From Symsagittifera roscoffensis (lineage: Eukaryota > Xenacoelomorpha > Acoela > Convolutidae): a DNA stretch of 64,000 nucleotides. A program made the position numbers and the translations under genes. The stretch covers positions 1 to 64,000 of the forward strand of contig NW_026970824.1 in NCBI RefSeq assembly GCF_963678635.1, written 5' to 3'. This document shows positions 12,821 to 22,611 of the stretch, one piece after another; positions within the stretch are counted from its first letter, which is position 1, and every line of letters begins with the position of its first letter. Under the pieces are notes generated by a model. It was not told the origin of the DNA, did not search any database, and saw nothing but the letters and a program-made list of their open reading frames with translations.

Positions 12821-13324
12821 ATTGATTATTCGGTTGATTGAATGATTGAACGGTTCCTTGACTGTTTGATAGACTGATTGAGTTTTTGGCAATGGTATTG
12901 ATTGGTTCATTGATTGTTTGATTAACTGGTTGAAAGATCAATCAACTGATTGGTTGATTGTTTCATTGTTTGATTGATAGCTTGATTGACAATTTGATGG
13001 ATTGGTTGATTGATTTTTTGCTTGGCTGATCAATTAAAGAATTGGTTATTTGGTTTATTAAATTTTTCATTGAATGGTTCATTGTTCGCTTGATTCAATC
13101 ATAATTTGACTATTTGAGTGATTGATTCAATCATTAATTACTTGACTGCGCTGGTTGAGTCATTGATTTATTGATTGACTTATTGGTTGAATGATTAATT
13201 GATTATTCGATTGATCGGTCGTTTGACAGACTAGCCAAAATCTTGCATATTTGGATGCTAGATTTATTGGTTATTTCAATGGTTGGTTGATTGGTTGGTT
13301 GATTGATTGATTGATTGATTGATA

Positions 13325-13355
<31 letters not shown>

Positions 13356-14847
13356 CGCTTGGTGGATTGATTGTATGGTTGATTGATCACTCGATTTCTT
13401 GGTCAATTGATTGATTAGGTGGTTCCATGGTTGTTTGATTGACTGATTGATGATTTAGTAGATTCATTGCTCAGTTGATTGATTGCTTGATTTGGAGTTT
13501 AATTGACTGATTTGTTTAGTGTTTGATTGCTTGATTGATTGATTGGTTTATTGTATCATTAATTATTCGGTTGATTGTTTGATTGAATGATTAGCTGATT
13601 CCTTGATTGTTTGATTGATTGATTGATTGATTTTTGGTCGATTCATTGATTGGTTGATTGATTGGTTCATTGATTGGTTGAAGGATCAGTTAGCCATTGG
13701 TTGATTGTTTCCTTACCTAATTGATTGCTTGACTGACAATTTGATTGATTGGTTCATTGATTGTTTGATTGGCTGGTTGAAAGATCAATTACCTGACTGG
13801 TTGATTGTTTCATTGCTTGATTGATTGCTTGATTGACAATTTGATGGATTGGTTGATTGATTGATATTTTAAAGAATTGGTTATTTGATTCATTGAATTT
13901 TTCATTGAATGGTTCATTGTTCGCTTGATTCAATCATACTTTGACAAATTGAGTGATTGATTCATTCATTAATTACTTGAATATTCTGGTTGAGTCAATG
14001 GTTTATTGAATGACTTATTGGTTGAATGATTAATTGACTATTCGATTGATCGGTCGATTGACAGACTAGCCAAAATCTTGAATATTTGCATGATAGATTT
14101 ATTGGTTATAACAAGGGTTGGTTGATTGGTTGGTTCATTGATTGATTGATTGAAGGATTGAATAAATGATTTGTTGATTGATCCATTGATTGATTGATTG
14201 ATCGCTTAGTGGATCGATTGTATGGTTGATTGATCACTCGATTTCTTGGTCAATTGATTGGTTAGCTGGTTCCGTGGTTGTTTGATCGACTGGTTGATGA
14301 TTTAGTAGTTTCATTGCTTAGTTGATTGATTGCTTGATTGGTTGATTGGAGTTTATTTGACTGATTTGTTTTTTGTTTGATTGCTTGATTGATTGATTGA
14401 ATTATTGTATCATTGATTATTCGGTTGCTTGGTTGATTGCATGATTAGCTGATTCCTTGATTGTTTGATTGATTGATTGTTTTTTTGGCCATTTCATTGA
14501 TTGGTTGATTGATTGGTTCATTGATTGGTTGAAGGATCAGTTAGCCATTGGTTGATTGTTTCCTTACCTAATTGATTGCTTGACTGACAATTTGATTGAT
14601 TGGTTCATTGATTGTTTGATTGGCTGGTTGAAAGATCAATTACCTGACTGGTTGATTGTTTCATTGCTTGATTGATTGCTTGATTGACAATTTGATGGAT
14701 TGGTTGATTGATTGATATTTTAAAGAATTGGTTATTTGATTCATTGAATTTTTCATTGAATGGTTCATTGTTCGCTTGATTCAATCATACTTTGACAAAT
14801 TGAGTGATTGATTCATTCATTAATTACTTGAATATTCTGGTTGAGTC

Positions 14848-14851
14848 AATG
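14848..14851. repeat. Target-site duplication AATG (left) of copy B
   Basis: AATG immediately precedes the LTR start TGAG at 14852 and recurs immediately after the other LTR at 33762-33765. Four bases fits Metaviridae integrases. Confidence 0.85.
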
Positions 14852-15261
14852 TGAGTTAAGACTGGAGTGTATAACTCATAGAGTAATTTCGGATAGGGTA
14901 CACCGTCTGCTCGTCACGCTATCTTATTTTCGGCCGGATAGATTCGTGCAACTTCTTAGTCTAATACCGATCCTAATCTTACTCTTATACTATCTAGTCT
15001 CAGGTTGTTTAACTAGTCTCTGCTAGGCTCAATAGATCTAGGGTATACTGGTTTATTGCGGCTGCTGAAGTGCTCGGGAGAGTCCAACTAATTTCTAAGT
15101 TAAATTCAAATCTCTCTGGTGCTGAAATTACAAGTAACTTCAGCACTTACAAATAAGTGGGTTGTTAGTTAGATGGATCATGATTGGTTAATATTAAATA
15201 CTTTACATTGGTAAAATATCTAAATTATCCAATCATAAAATGTAGTTTAGATCAGGTTCCA
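14852..15261 (-). repeat. 3' LTR of copy B (410 bp)
   Basis: Plus-strand ends TGAG...TCCA. The minus-strand AATAAA (15052-15057) would be the polyadenylation signal of the genomic RNA. It is identical by eye to 33352-33761. Confidence 0.93.
15052..15057 (-). terminator. Polyadenylation signal AATAAA in the 3' LTR
   Basis: TTTATT on the plus strand, AATAAA in sense. About 60 nt upstream in the transcript is a 13-bp hairpin (GTGCTGAA...TTCAGCAC). Position within the LTR fits an R-region signal. Confidence 0.55.
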
Positions 15262-16875
15262 CCCATCCGGGTTTTACAGAGTTTTTTAGAATGGTTCTTC
15301 TGCAATTCGAAGGATGGATGATGGACGTTGGTGTTTGGCGAACATCATATTTCTTTTGTTTCCTTTTTGTTAAAGAAGTTCCAGGAAGCTGGAGTTAGAT
15401 GACATAAGACTTTGTGTCTTCTAGTGACAACGACTAAGTCTTTGCAACAAACTCAAATCTGATTTCAGAATGGTTTGCTATGTCAGGTTTTTCTGTTCTG
15501 CGTGGAGAACTTCTTTTGTGTCTGATCTAGTTTGGGAATGGCGTGGAGATTGTGCGTGGAGGGGATGCCTGGTTACTCGGATCTGTACGTATACTTGAGC
15601 ATCGAGGTGGTCATTGGTCTAGTTCAATGAAGTCCTTTTCTGCGAAGTCAAGTCGTACTCTAAATCCTTTGAGTTGTGATTGTGAGTGGCATATCGATTG
15701 TGGTTGGTCATTCTCTCTCGAGTGTAGTGGGGTCGTTTTGTCTTTAGATGTTCGTCCTTGGTGTTGTATTCTGATCTATGTATTGCATAATGTAATTTAC
15801 ATTTTATAAAACATTTATTAGTTTAATATTTTTTAATTATGATTTTAGTTAGTTGTTTTCACAAAAGCTTTTTGTTTTAGTTCGGTTATTTTGAAGAGTT
15901 ACTCACACTTGAGTAGCTCTTATTAAAAATAGAGGTGTGGTCACAAAGCGTGGATGTAGCGCGGTGGGTTAGGCCGGCTATAGAGCATGCTCAGGACGTC
16001 CTCTTCTGGTGGGTTAGGCCAGGAGTGGGAGTATGATTGCATGCGGTTTTTGTGAGAGGTCCTGTTATGTGACAACGTTTTATGTTGGGTTTGTTGTGGT
16101 TTTCTTATGTTTTGTTGGTTGTGTCCTTTTTCCAAAAATCAAATTGTTTGTGGTATGGGTTTGTCTTTCGACTTTTTTGTGTGTTATTATTTCTTTCTTA
16201 GACTTTATAATAGTCTTCAAAAGAATAAATTATCCAGTTTTAAACTGGGTTAATCCGGTTTGGGTACCGTTGGTTTCCTTTTCTTAGTCATGCTGTTATT
16301 CTATGATTTGTGGTATTTAGTAAGCTGCGTTGGTTAGTTTTGTTTAGTATATAACTCCTTTCCAACCGGGTTAAAGGAAAGATTGAAACTTGTTATCGTG
16401 TGTTAGAGTTGTTGAGTGTGAAAACTTGAAACTGAAATTCATTATTTTAAACAATTCTTCGTGGGTGAGCTGTGCGAGTGTGGATAGAATTTCTGTGCGA
16501 ATGAATGAAAATATCAAAAGGTTAGTACTGCATTTGCATTTTATTAATTTACTGCATAGAATTTGGAAATTTACTGCTAGTTATGGGGGAATTTTAAGTT
16601 ACAAATTTTCATCATAATTAGATTTACTGCTTGTGGGAAAAATTTTAGAAATGAATTTACTGCATTGGTATTAAATTTATAAATTTATAAGTGTAATTGA
16701 TTAATAGAATTTTTGAAATCTGTTTGATGAAATTTGCGATTTTTATTTATCTTTTGTGGTTTTTGTAGGTGATCGTCGGATGAAGGCTAAAAATCTAAAG
16801 AAAACATGGATAAAGAATGGTGAGTTTTTAATATTTTAATTAGTTAGTAATATTCATTTAATTCATACTTACCTG
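15262..16875 (-). other. 3' noncoding region between the 601-aa ORF and the 3' LTR
   Basis: About 1.6 kb without a convincing gene in either strand. The bases abutting the LTR read, in sense, CCCGGATGGG, a weak polypurine-tract candidate. It holds several short inverted repeats: GAGCATGCTC beside AGGACGTCCT (15983-16002), CCAGTTT/AAACTGG near 16231-16245, and CTTTCC/GGAAAG near 16361-16384. A minus-strand 64-codon frame (15941-16135) only repeats Pro-Asn-Pro-Pro from the direct repeat there and is not called. Confidence 0.6.
15963..16020. repeat. Direct repeats flanking two abutting perfect palindromes
   Basis: GGTGGGTTAGGCC occurs at 15963-15975 and 16008-16020. Between them lie GAGCATGCTC (15983-15992) and AGGACGTCCT (15993-16002), two perfect 10-bp palindromes back to back. 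The compactness suggests a protein-binding or RNA-structural cis element in the 3' part of the retroelement. Confidence 0.6.
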
Positions 16876-18681
16876 TTAGTCGTCGGGGAAAAAACCGTGG
16901 GGGAAGATGTCGTGGATGAGATCGGAAGTTGTTAGTAGTTTAGCTAAGATGCGGATGATATTTTTAGTCTGAAGCAGTGGCCAAAGCAATTGAAGTGCCT
17001 TTATAGTGGTTAGTTCTTCAGTGCCAACTGCAAACTCATAAGGTGTGTTTTGGATTAGATTATATAATTTGTGATTGAATTTAGTGTTGTGGATGAATTC
17101 TAAAATTGGGATTTCTATAGGTTGTACAAACTCGTGCGGGATAAGGAAGGGTCGGGATTCTTCGGCGTTGAAGGTCTTGGTGATGGGACAGAAGATGTAC
17201 ATTTGGGTTATGGGGTCATAATTACGAAGAATACCATGGAGGTTAGTGTCTTTAATACAATATGTGAAATTTAGGAAAAATGGTGAAGTGTATTTGGAAT
17301 TAATGAATTGAAAACGATGGTGTGGTTGTCTAGAGGGTGTGTGTAGGTCAAAGTGATTTTGGATGAAGCGATAATAACTATATGTGTGGGTTTGTTTAGT
17401 GCGCAACATAATATCGTGTGAGCAGTGCAGATCTCTTTCGTGTGGTGCAAGAAAATGAAAGGTTAGTGAAAATATTTGGAAGCGTTCTTTAAAACTTTCG
17501 TATGCTTGTGTGTCTGTTAGTGCTTCTGAAATAATGTGATCAAACTTGCGGTCGAAGATGTTTAGTGTAAATATATATGGTGTCTTGATGAAAAATTTCT
17601 CGGTAATTTGTGGATTAGCGAAGCGATCGTCGTCTAAGAATTGATCTTGGTTAGCTCTGATGATGTTGTGATCATAGTATTCGAGTGTATATTCGTTAGC
17701 TCTAGGTGCAGTGTGTGTTTTTAGTGATTTTTTATATCCAACGTAAGTAAATTGTCTAGCGGTTAGTGGTGTAGTGAGTCGATATAGCATGTCCGTATTT
17801 CGCTCTATATCGATGTGAGTGTTAGATAAAGGTAAGCAAAGAGGGTTAGTAAAATGATAATATGAGGTCCAAGAGAGAGTGGGCATTAAAACGTATTCAT
17901 CTACAAAGTTGCGTGTTTCGTTAGTGTCGTGGGGGGTGTTTAAGGTGTATTGTGGAAATGAGGGTAAGGTGATGGCTAAAAATTCTTTTGTGTTAGTATG
18001 CTTGGGGTGGTTGATGTATTCACGGGCTGTTCCTGGTTTTGCTGAGAAAGGATGGTTGGGGAACTTTCTTTTAAAAGTGCGGTAAGCTCTATTAGTGTTG
18101 AGTGAAGATTCAGTTGATGTGGATGATGGTGCTAATGATTCAGTATAATTTGAAGAGGGTGTAGGGGTAGGGGGATTGGATGAATTTATAGTGGAGGAGA
18201 TTTGGTTTATGGTTGGGGTATTAAGGTGGTAGGGTTGTTGTTGGAGGGTAATAAAATTATCTAGCTCTGGGGAGATTCGGGGGGTGTCTGGAGAATGAGA
18301 TGATTGGTCAGAATGGTATGAGGAGTAGGTTGGGGTAACTTGGGAAGCATAAGAGGGTGTGGGAGTGATTGGGTCAGGGTCATGGGATAATATGGGTTGA
18401 AAAGGGGGTTGAGAAAATTTAGAAGAGTTATGAAAATTATTGGATGGGGATGGTTCTGAGTCGGCGAATTCATCGGGGGTTTCAATATTCGGGTTATTGA
18501 GTTGTGAGATGGAATATAAAACTGAGATGTGTGAATTAGTGTCGGAATTCATGCCTGATGTTACATTACTAGATGGAAAATCGGGTGGCGGAAAAGCAAA
18601 AAGTGGTATTATTGGGATTGTAGAGGTAAGATTGGTTGGGTGGGAATTTGATCGGTGTAGTGATCCAAGTTGGCGGCTCAT
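16876..18681 (-). CDS. Unknown 601-aa protein, 3'-most gene of the retroelement
   Basis: I do not recognise it. The N-terminal ~210 residues are low-complexity, rich in Ser, Pro, Thr and Asn (disordered). Residues ~210-600 look folded, with many aromatic residues, scattered Cys/His and no clear signal peptide or membrane helix. The ATG overlaps the stop of the upstream frame as ATGA (18678-18681), a configuration suited to termination-reinitiation or to expression from the same spliced RNA as the glycoprotein. The frame runs 601 codons without interruption, so it is probably under selection. The position downstream of env, where complex retroviruses carry regulatory or accessory genes, is the only hint of role. 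It could be a captured host gene or a structural or regulatory protein. Confidence 0.75.
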   Translation of the reverse strand: MSRQLGSLHRSNSHPTNLTSTIPIIPLFAFPPPDFPSSNVTSGMNSDTNSHISVLYSISQLNNPNIETPDEFADSEPSPSNNFHNSSKFSQPPFQPILSHDPDPITPTPSYASQVTPTYSSYHSDQSSHSPDTPRISPELDNFITLQQQPYHLNTPTINQISSTINSSNPPTPTPSSNYTESLAPSSTSTESSLNTNRAYRTFKRKFPNHPFSAKPGTAREYINHPKHTNTKEFLAITLPSFPQYTLNTPHDTNETRNFVDEYVLMPTLSWTSYYHFTNPLCLPLSNTHIDIERNTDMLYRLTTPLTARQFTYVGYKKSLKTHTAPRANEYTLEYYDHNIIRANQDQFLDDDRFANPQITEKFFIKTPYIFTLNIFDRKFDHIISEALTDTQAYESFKERFQIFSLTFHFLAPHERDLHCSHDIMLRTKQTHTYSYYRFIQNHFDLHTPSRQPHHRFQFINSKYTSPFFLNFTYCIKDTNLHGILRNYDPITQMYIFCPITKTFNAEESRPFLIPHEFVQPIEIPILEFIHNTKFNHKLYNLIQNTPYEFAVGTEELTTIKALQLLWPLLQTKNIIRILAKLLTTSDLIHDIFPHGFFPDD

Positions 18682-19196
18682 CGTGGGCTAAAAAAATGAT
18701 TATTTTGAGACTGAAAAGCGGTGGTATGGGGTTGTTCAATAAATTGTTCATAAGTATTATCATCTTGTGACTGGTGTGTCATTATATGTTGGATGGGACT
18801 TTGTGATGTGGTGAGTCGAAAATTTGGATTATGTGTGATGGCTAAATTTCGAAAATTTCGTGGGACTAGGGATAGTGGATGGTTATTTGGTAGGGGTGGT
18901 AATTGTGGTGCCGTTGGCGTTATGTCTACATTGTTATGTTCTTCGTCGTATGTATTTTGTCGTGTTGCTATTTTTGTGTTATATTCTTTTATTTGTGCGT
19001 CTAAAAGAATTTTGTTTATAGATGTAGAAAAGATTCCAAAAAATCCTGCAAAGAGTATGCGTGCTACGCTTGCTTGTCTGTTTACTTGTGTGTGTATAGC
19101 ACATGTGTTGTAGATTCCTTTTAAAAGTGAGAAAAGAAATCCAATAAAGTTAAACATTGCGTATAAAATAGTCAATTTTTCTAAGATGTAGTAGGG
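18678..19196 (-). CDS. In-frame membrane-segment extension of the glycoprotein, after a TAG
   Basis: This 172-codon frame continues in the same phase as the 699-aa glycoprotein, separated from it only by TAG at 19197-19199. It has no ATG at its start: the first ATG is at 19157, about 13 codons in. It opens with a ~20-residue hydrophobic stretch (ILYAMFNFIGFLFSLLKGIY). A short polar linker follows, then a second hydrophobic segment (ARILFAGFFGIFSTSINKILL) and a ~110-residue polar tail containing PQLPPLP, a proline motif of the kind budding-machinery or SH3 partners bind. This is the expected anatomy of a membrane anchor plus cytoplasmic tail. Expression would need stop readthrough, a splice, or internal initiation. 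Otherwise the TAG is a disabling mutation and the glycoprotein is secreted. Confidence 0.75.
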   Translation of the reverse strand, partial: PYYILEKLTILYAMFNFIGFLFSLLKGIYNTCAIHTQVNRQASVARILFAGFFGIFSTSINKILLDAQIKEYNTKIATRQNTYDEEHNNVDITPTAPQLPPLPNNHPLSLVPRNFRNLAITHNPNFRLTTSQSPIQHIMTHQSQDDNTYEQFIEQPHTTAFQSQNNHFFSPR

Positions 19197-21296
19197 CTAT
19201 CCTAGAAAATCGAGGATCTCATTTTTGAGTGTAACAAAGCTAAAAATGTTAATTGGTGATATATCTTGGGGACGGTATTTTTCACCGTTTAGATATATAT
19301 AATCTTTAATGTCTTTAAAATATCCGCTATAGTCTTGCGTGTAGATATCGGCAAATCCTGCGGTTTCTGCAAGTTTGCGTAAATTTTGGTCTATTGATTG
19401 TCTTTGTATAGTGTCCATTTGTGTTAATAATTCTTGGAATTGTTGTGTTCTAATGTGATGTTGAATATCTGATTTTGAATAGATTCCTATTGATTGTAAG
19501 TCTATATTTGGGTTTCGAGCAATAGCGCGAATGCTTTCTGGTGAAAATTTTTTGAGTGATTGCATTAATGTGGGATATGGAGTGAGAAGATAATATTTAT
19601 TTTCATCAGGGTTTAGTTGTACTACATTGTGGCTGTTTTCTGATCCACATGGGACTGCGGTATCCCAGAAATAGGTTCTTCGTGAAAGTGTATCCACGAA
19701 ATGTACTTTATTCTTATAAAAGATAGGGATTCTTTTATAACATCGTTTATCTTCAAAAACGTATAGTGGTGATACTTTTTTAGTACAAGTATAAAACCAT
19801 AAGATGTTTCCTTCATAGTCTAAAAAATTTGATCTATTTCCAGATAATAAGTATCCTGCATAGGGTATTTTTAATACTGCTAGTGCAAGTGATTGTAATA
19901 TTTGTGTTCGTTCTAATTCGCATAGTTGGTATAGTGTTTCTAATTCTGAGAGTGACATTTCTTGAAAAATTCGGCTAATTGTATAATCTAGTTTCATATC
20001 TAAATGAATATCATAGTGGATATTACCGAAATATGTAGTATTCATTAGTGATAATTCTTGTAAGCGTGTGCTTCTGGTGTCATGGGGTTTTAGATGTCCA
20101 CCAGGTTGTCCGTTGCTTTTTTCAAAATTAACTGGTATATAGGATGTTCCTTCGTTTAGAGGATGACCTGTGGCATATGGGTCGATTTTTACTTTTCCAG
20201 TGGTCATGTCGAATCCTTTTTCGTATTCAACTAATTTTTCAGAGTATTGTGTTCTGTGAAGTGGATTCCTGTATTTACATGCAAGTTCTGTTTCTTGATA
20301 TATTTGAAAACGTGTCAATTTATTTTCTATATTGTCTATGTTTCTAAAATTAGAACTTAGTTTTCGTGATGGATGGACTTGTTCATATGGAATTGATTGT
20401 ATAAAATATTTTTCGTGAAATTTTATCATACGAGCGTGTATTTTTGCTACTTGAAATGTTGTACATGTATCTTCGGGGAACCAAACAATGGTTGCTTGTG
20501 TTCTCGTTGTAGGGTCGCAATAACCTTGATCATTTTTACAAGGTAATCGGATTCCTTGATAGATCATTGTGTTATCTGATAAATCTCGTGTTAGTTGTAT
20601 TTTTTCGAGTTGTATTTTCCAATCGAAAAACATTATTTCTTGGTATCCTTTATTTTTTGTGTCTGCTTTGCAGTTTGACGGGTCATTTATACCAATGTGT
20701 GGTATCCAATGTTTATCGTGTAGGTCATAGGTTAATCGTCCGTGTGCGCCGTTATACGGGTATTTTTCGTCTAGTTTTATATGTCCTTGGTGTCTTTCAA
20801 GTTGTGATTGATGTACAGAGTCTGAAAAAACTTGAAAGTTAACTAACTTTCTTGCGGAGTTTTTATTTTGTGTGATGTTTAGTCTAAGTAATTCATTTTT
20901 ACAATCGTCGGGATTGAGATGTAAAAGACGTTCTATATTACTCTGATAGAATGATTCATGGTCAAGTCGGTTTTTGTTTCCGTTCGAGACTTGTGAACAA
21001 TGTACTTTCTTTTCGGAAAATGTTGCTGTGAATTTATAACCTGTAACTGTTGTTGCTCGGGCTTTTGAATAGAGTGTTGCTATTACATCTGTGGTTTCTA
21101 TAGCTTGTGGTTCTGTTTCACATTGTGATACTTGATTTATTGCATATTTATGTAGTGTTTTTTGTTCATTTTCTTCACAATCGTAATGTGTTACTAATAA
21201 ATCTTGTGGTCCTGTACGAGGGGAAGGGTTTATGTTTTGATTTGAGATTACTAGAAAAAGGAGTTGGAGAAAAATTAATAATTTTAGAATATACAT
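19197..21296 (-). CDS. env: Envelope-like glycoprotein ectodomain (699 aa)
   Basis: The N-terminus is a clear signal peptide (residues 1-19, MYILKLLIFLQLLFLVISNQ). A ~680-residue Cys-containing ectodomain follows with potential N-glycosylation sites, including NRS at 487-489. Residues ~455-585 carry the most family-like block: LALAVLKIPYAGYLLSGNRS, a YTC and CYKRIPIFYKNKVHFVD region, then a LTPYPT stretch. From memory, and not checked, this pattern recalls chuvirus (Jingchuvirales) glycoproteins, which are known as captured envelopes in some metazoan LTR elements; errantivirus or baculovirus F-type envelopes fit less well. The frame ends at TAG (19197-19199) just before the hydrophobic segments found in phase downstream. 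The ATG overlaps the preceding frame by 13 nt. In a retroelement this would be made from a spliced RNA and mediate entry or cell-to-cell transfer. Confidence 0.75.
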   Translation of the reverse strand: MYILKLLIFLQLLFLVISNQNINPSPRTGPQDLLVTHYDCEENEQKTLHKYAINQVSQCETEPQAIETTDVIATLYSKARATTVTGYKFTATFSEKKVHCSQVSNGNKNRLDHESFYQSNIERLLHLNPDDCKNELLRLNITQNKNSARKLVNFQVFSDSVHQSQLERHQGHIKLDEKYPYNGAHGRLTYDLHDKHWIPHIGINDPSNCKADTKNKGYQEIMFFDWKIQLEKIQLTRDLSDNTMIYQGIRLPCKNDQGYCDPTTRTQATIVWFPEDTCTTFQVAKIHARMIKFHEKYFIQSIPYEQVHPSRKLSSNFRNIDNIENKLTRFQIYQETELACKYRNPLHRTQYSEKLVEYEKGFDMTTGKVKIDPYATGHPLNEGTSYIPVNFEKSNGQPGGHLKPHDTRSTRLQELSLMNTTYFGNIHYDIHLDMKLDYTISRIFQEMSLSELETLYQLCELERTQILQSLALAVLKIPYAGYLLSGNRSNFLDYEGNILWFYTCTKKVSPLYVFEDKRCYKRIPIFYKNKVHFVDTLSRRTYFWDTAVPCGSENSHNVVQLNPDENKYYLLTPYPTLMQSLKKFSPESIRAIARNPNIDLQSIGIYSKSDIQHHIRTQQFQELLTQMDTIQRQSIDQNLRKLAETAGFADIYTQDYSGYFKDIKDYIYLNGEKYRPQDISPINIFSFVTLKNEILDFLG

Positions 21297-22417
21297 GTGT
21301 ATGATAATCCTGAGTATGGATTATAAAATGTAATGTAGCCAATTGTGTTTTTGGTATATCTGTCGTATTTGTATATTACTTCAGTAGTTATAAACGGTGG
21401 TGGTAGTGATTGAGCTGTTATGTTAGGTGGATTTAATGGGTAGGGATGTTGGGTAATATTATTTAACTTAACTGTGATTTCAAACTTTAATTGTAAACTG
21501 TTTTGTTGGAGTATTTGAATATTGTGATCACGGATATCGTTGTGAATATCTTGGCGATATTGTAATCTATTAAGTGCCCAGTTATGAAGGCGGTTACTTT
21601 CTTGATGTTGTCCGAATAATGGTGGAGGTGCTGTGAATGTATTCCAATCTAATCTTAAAGGAATATTTGTTAATGATTGTTCTCGATATCTTGCATCGAG
21701 ATTGTTCGGAAAGGTTAAGTTTAGGGGGGTTGGTGAAATTTGACTAATTGATGGTGTTGATGGAAGTGATAATGTTTTGGGTAATGATGAAGATGTTGTA
21801 TCTGTAGAAATATCTATGGGGTCATTGACTAATTTTGGTTCACCTTGTGTGAATGAATGTGTAGTCCAATATGGAAATCGTGATGTTTGGTTTGTGGGGT
21901 TAAAAGGATTTTCACGTATTTGCTCAGATGTTGGTGTTGAACCTAAGTAATCTGAGGGTAGGCTTGAAGTGCTTCGTTGTGAAAAAATTGTAGGAGTTTC
22001 TGGTGTATTACCAGTGGGATTTTCTGGAGTGCTTTGTGGTGGTGATTGAGGTATTTCAAAATGAACTCGGGGAGTTTGAAAATTTCTATTTCGTCGAGGA
22101 TGTATAATTTGTCTATTTATTTCTGTTGTGTTTTGGTTTTGACTAAGGTGTCGTATTCTACTTAGTTCTTGTGGTAGTGTTGGGTAAAGGTTATATGTTG
22201 GTTCACTTAAAGGTGCTTGTCGTTGAACTGGTTCTAGTGGTTCTGATAAACGAGTGTGTCGTTCTTCAAAAGTGTATGGATTGTCTTGAAAAGAAATTCG
22301 TGTAGATGTTTGAGGATTTTGAGTAGTTGAAGGTGGTGTTGGGTTATCTTGGGATGATGTCGGTGAAGACTGATTCTGTGACTGTTGGGTAGCAATTTTT
22401 GATGGATTTTTGAATTG
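21284..22417 (-). CDS. 377-codon frame with no ATG (Pro/Thr/Gln/Ser-rich)
   Basis: Open from just after a TAA at 22418-22420 to TAA at 21284-21286, without a single in-frame ATG that I could find. Translation by eye gives a Pro/Gln/Thr/Ser-rich, disordered N-terminal ~270 residues and a more ordered C-terminal ~100 with repeated Tyr, Asn and hydrophobics (for example TVKLNNITQHPYPLNPP). No domain is recognised. A start could be supplied by splicing from the leader: several AG dinucleotides (CCCAACAG, TCACAG, AATCAG) sit near its 5' end. Other routes are non-AUG initiation or frameshifting from the 62-aa ORF, which ends at 22423. The 13-nt overlap with the glycoprotein ATG argues that it is coding. 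Confidence 0.6.
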   Translation of the reverse strand, partial: QFKNPSKIATQQSQNQSSPTSSQDNPTPPSTTQNPQTSTRISFQDNPYTFEERHTRLSEPLEPVQRQAPLSEPTYNLYPTLPQELSRIRHLSQNQNTTEINRQIIHPRRNRNFQTPRVHFEIPQSPPQSTPENPTGNTPETPTIFSQRSTSSLPSDYLGSTPTSEQIRENPFNPTNQTSRFPYWTTHSFTQGEPKLVNDPIDISTDTTSSSLPKTLSLPSTPSISQISPTPLNLTFPNNLDARYREQSLTNIPLRLDWNTFTAPPPLFGQHQESNRLHNWALNRLQYRQDIHNDIRDHNIQILQQNSLQLKFEITVKLNNITQHPYPLNPPNITAQSLPPPFITTEVIYKYDRYTKNTIGYITFYNPYSGLSYTCIF

Positions 22418-22422
22418 TTACT

Positions 22423-22611
22423 TTAGTGGGAAGGTTTACGTTTATTATAATATTCTTCCAAAAAAATAATTAGAAAAATTGTTGCTAGGGCAAATGTGAT
22501 GATTGCTTTCTTTATACATTTACATATGGTCAAAATGAGGGATGATAAAAATGTTATGAGAATTACAAACAATAAAAAAATATCAGTTCTACTGAAGATT
22601 GTTCGTATCAT
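22423..22611 (-). CDS. Small hydrophobic membrane protein (62 aa)
   Basis: Two hydrophobic stretches (about residues 10-30 and 35-51) around a short Lys/Cys-containing loop (ICKCIKK), and a charged C-terminus ending NKRKPSH. Its ATG overlaps the stop of the 76-aa frame as ATGA (22608-22611). Size and topology resemble viroporins or small fusion-associated membrane proteins, but there is no homology evidence. The coding strand is T-rich here, unlike the A-rich remainder of the element, as expected for hydrophobic codons. Confidence 0.5.
   Translation of the reverse strand: MIRTIFSRTDIFLLFVILITFLSSLILTICKCIKKAIITFALATIFLIIFLEEYYNKRKPSH

Larger units (their letters stand above)
10459..14851. 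repeat. Degenerate TTGA tetranucleotide satellite, block 1
   Basis: Long array of TTGA/TGATTGGTTGAT-type units (perfect runs near 11696-11740 and 13295-13350), interrupted by recurring less regular stretches. One of these, around GACTAGCCAAAATCTTG, recurs at about 10.52, 13.23 and 14.06 kb, showing a higher-order repeat (about 835 bp locally). The block matches 33762-38154 base for base to about 13.87 kb. After that scattered substitutions appear (for example near 13879, 13972, 14031 and 14117). It ends at the AATG duplication of copy B. The sequence GTCAATGGTTTATTG near 13996 is what an empty insertion site would look like. Open frames here encode Asn-Gln-Ser-Ile repeats, the trivial 12-nt translation of a 4-nt repeat, and are not genes. 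Confidence 0.93.

Noticed and set aside
10500-14240. Minus-strand frames of 60-90 codons encoding Asn-Gln-Ser-Ile repeats in the satellites (also 33803-41712 and 61826-62807)
   Set aside because: A 4-nt repeat read in triplets gives a 12-nt, four-residue pattern open in several frames. No start context, no conservation and no domain.
10459-14851. CRISPR-like array
   Set aside because: Repeats are short, degenerate and contiguous with no unique spacers, and the context is eukaryotic.
15543-15809. Plus-strand 88-codon frame in the 3' noncoding region
   Set aside because: Opposite to the element's sense, no domain and no promoter or splice support.
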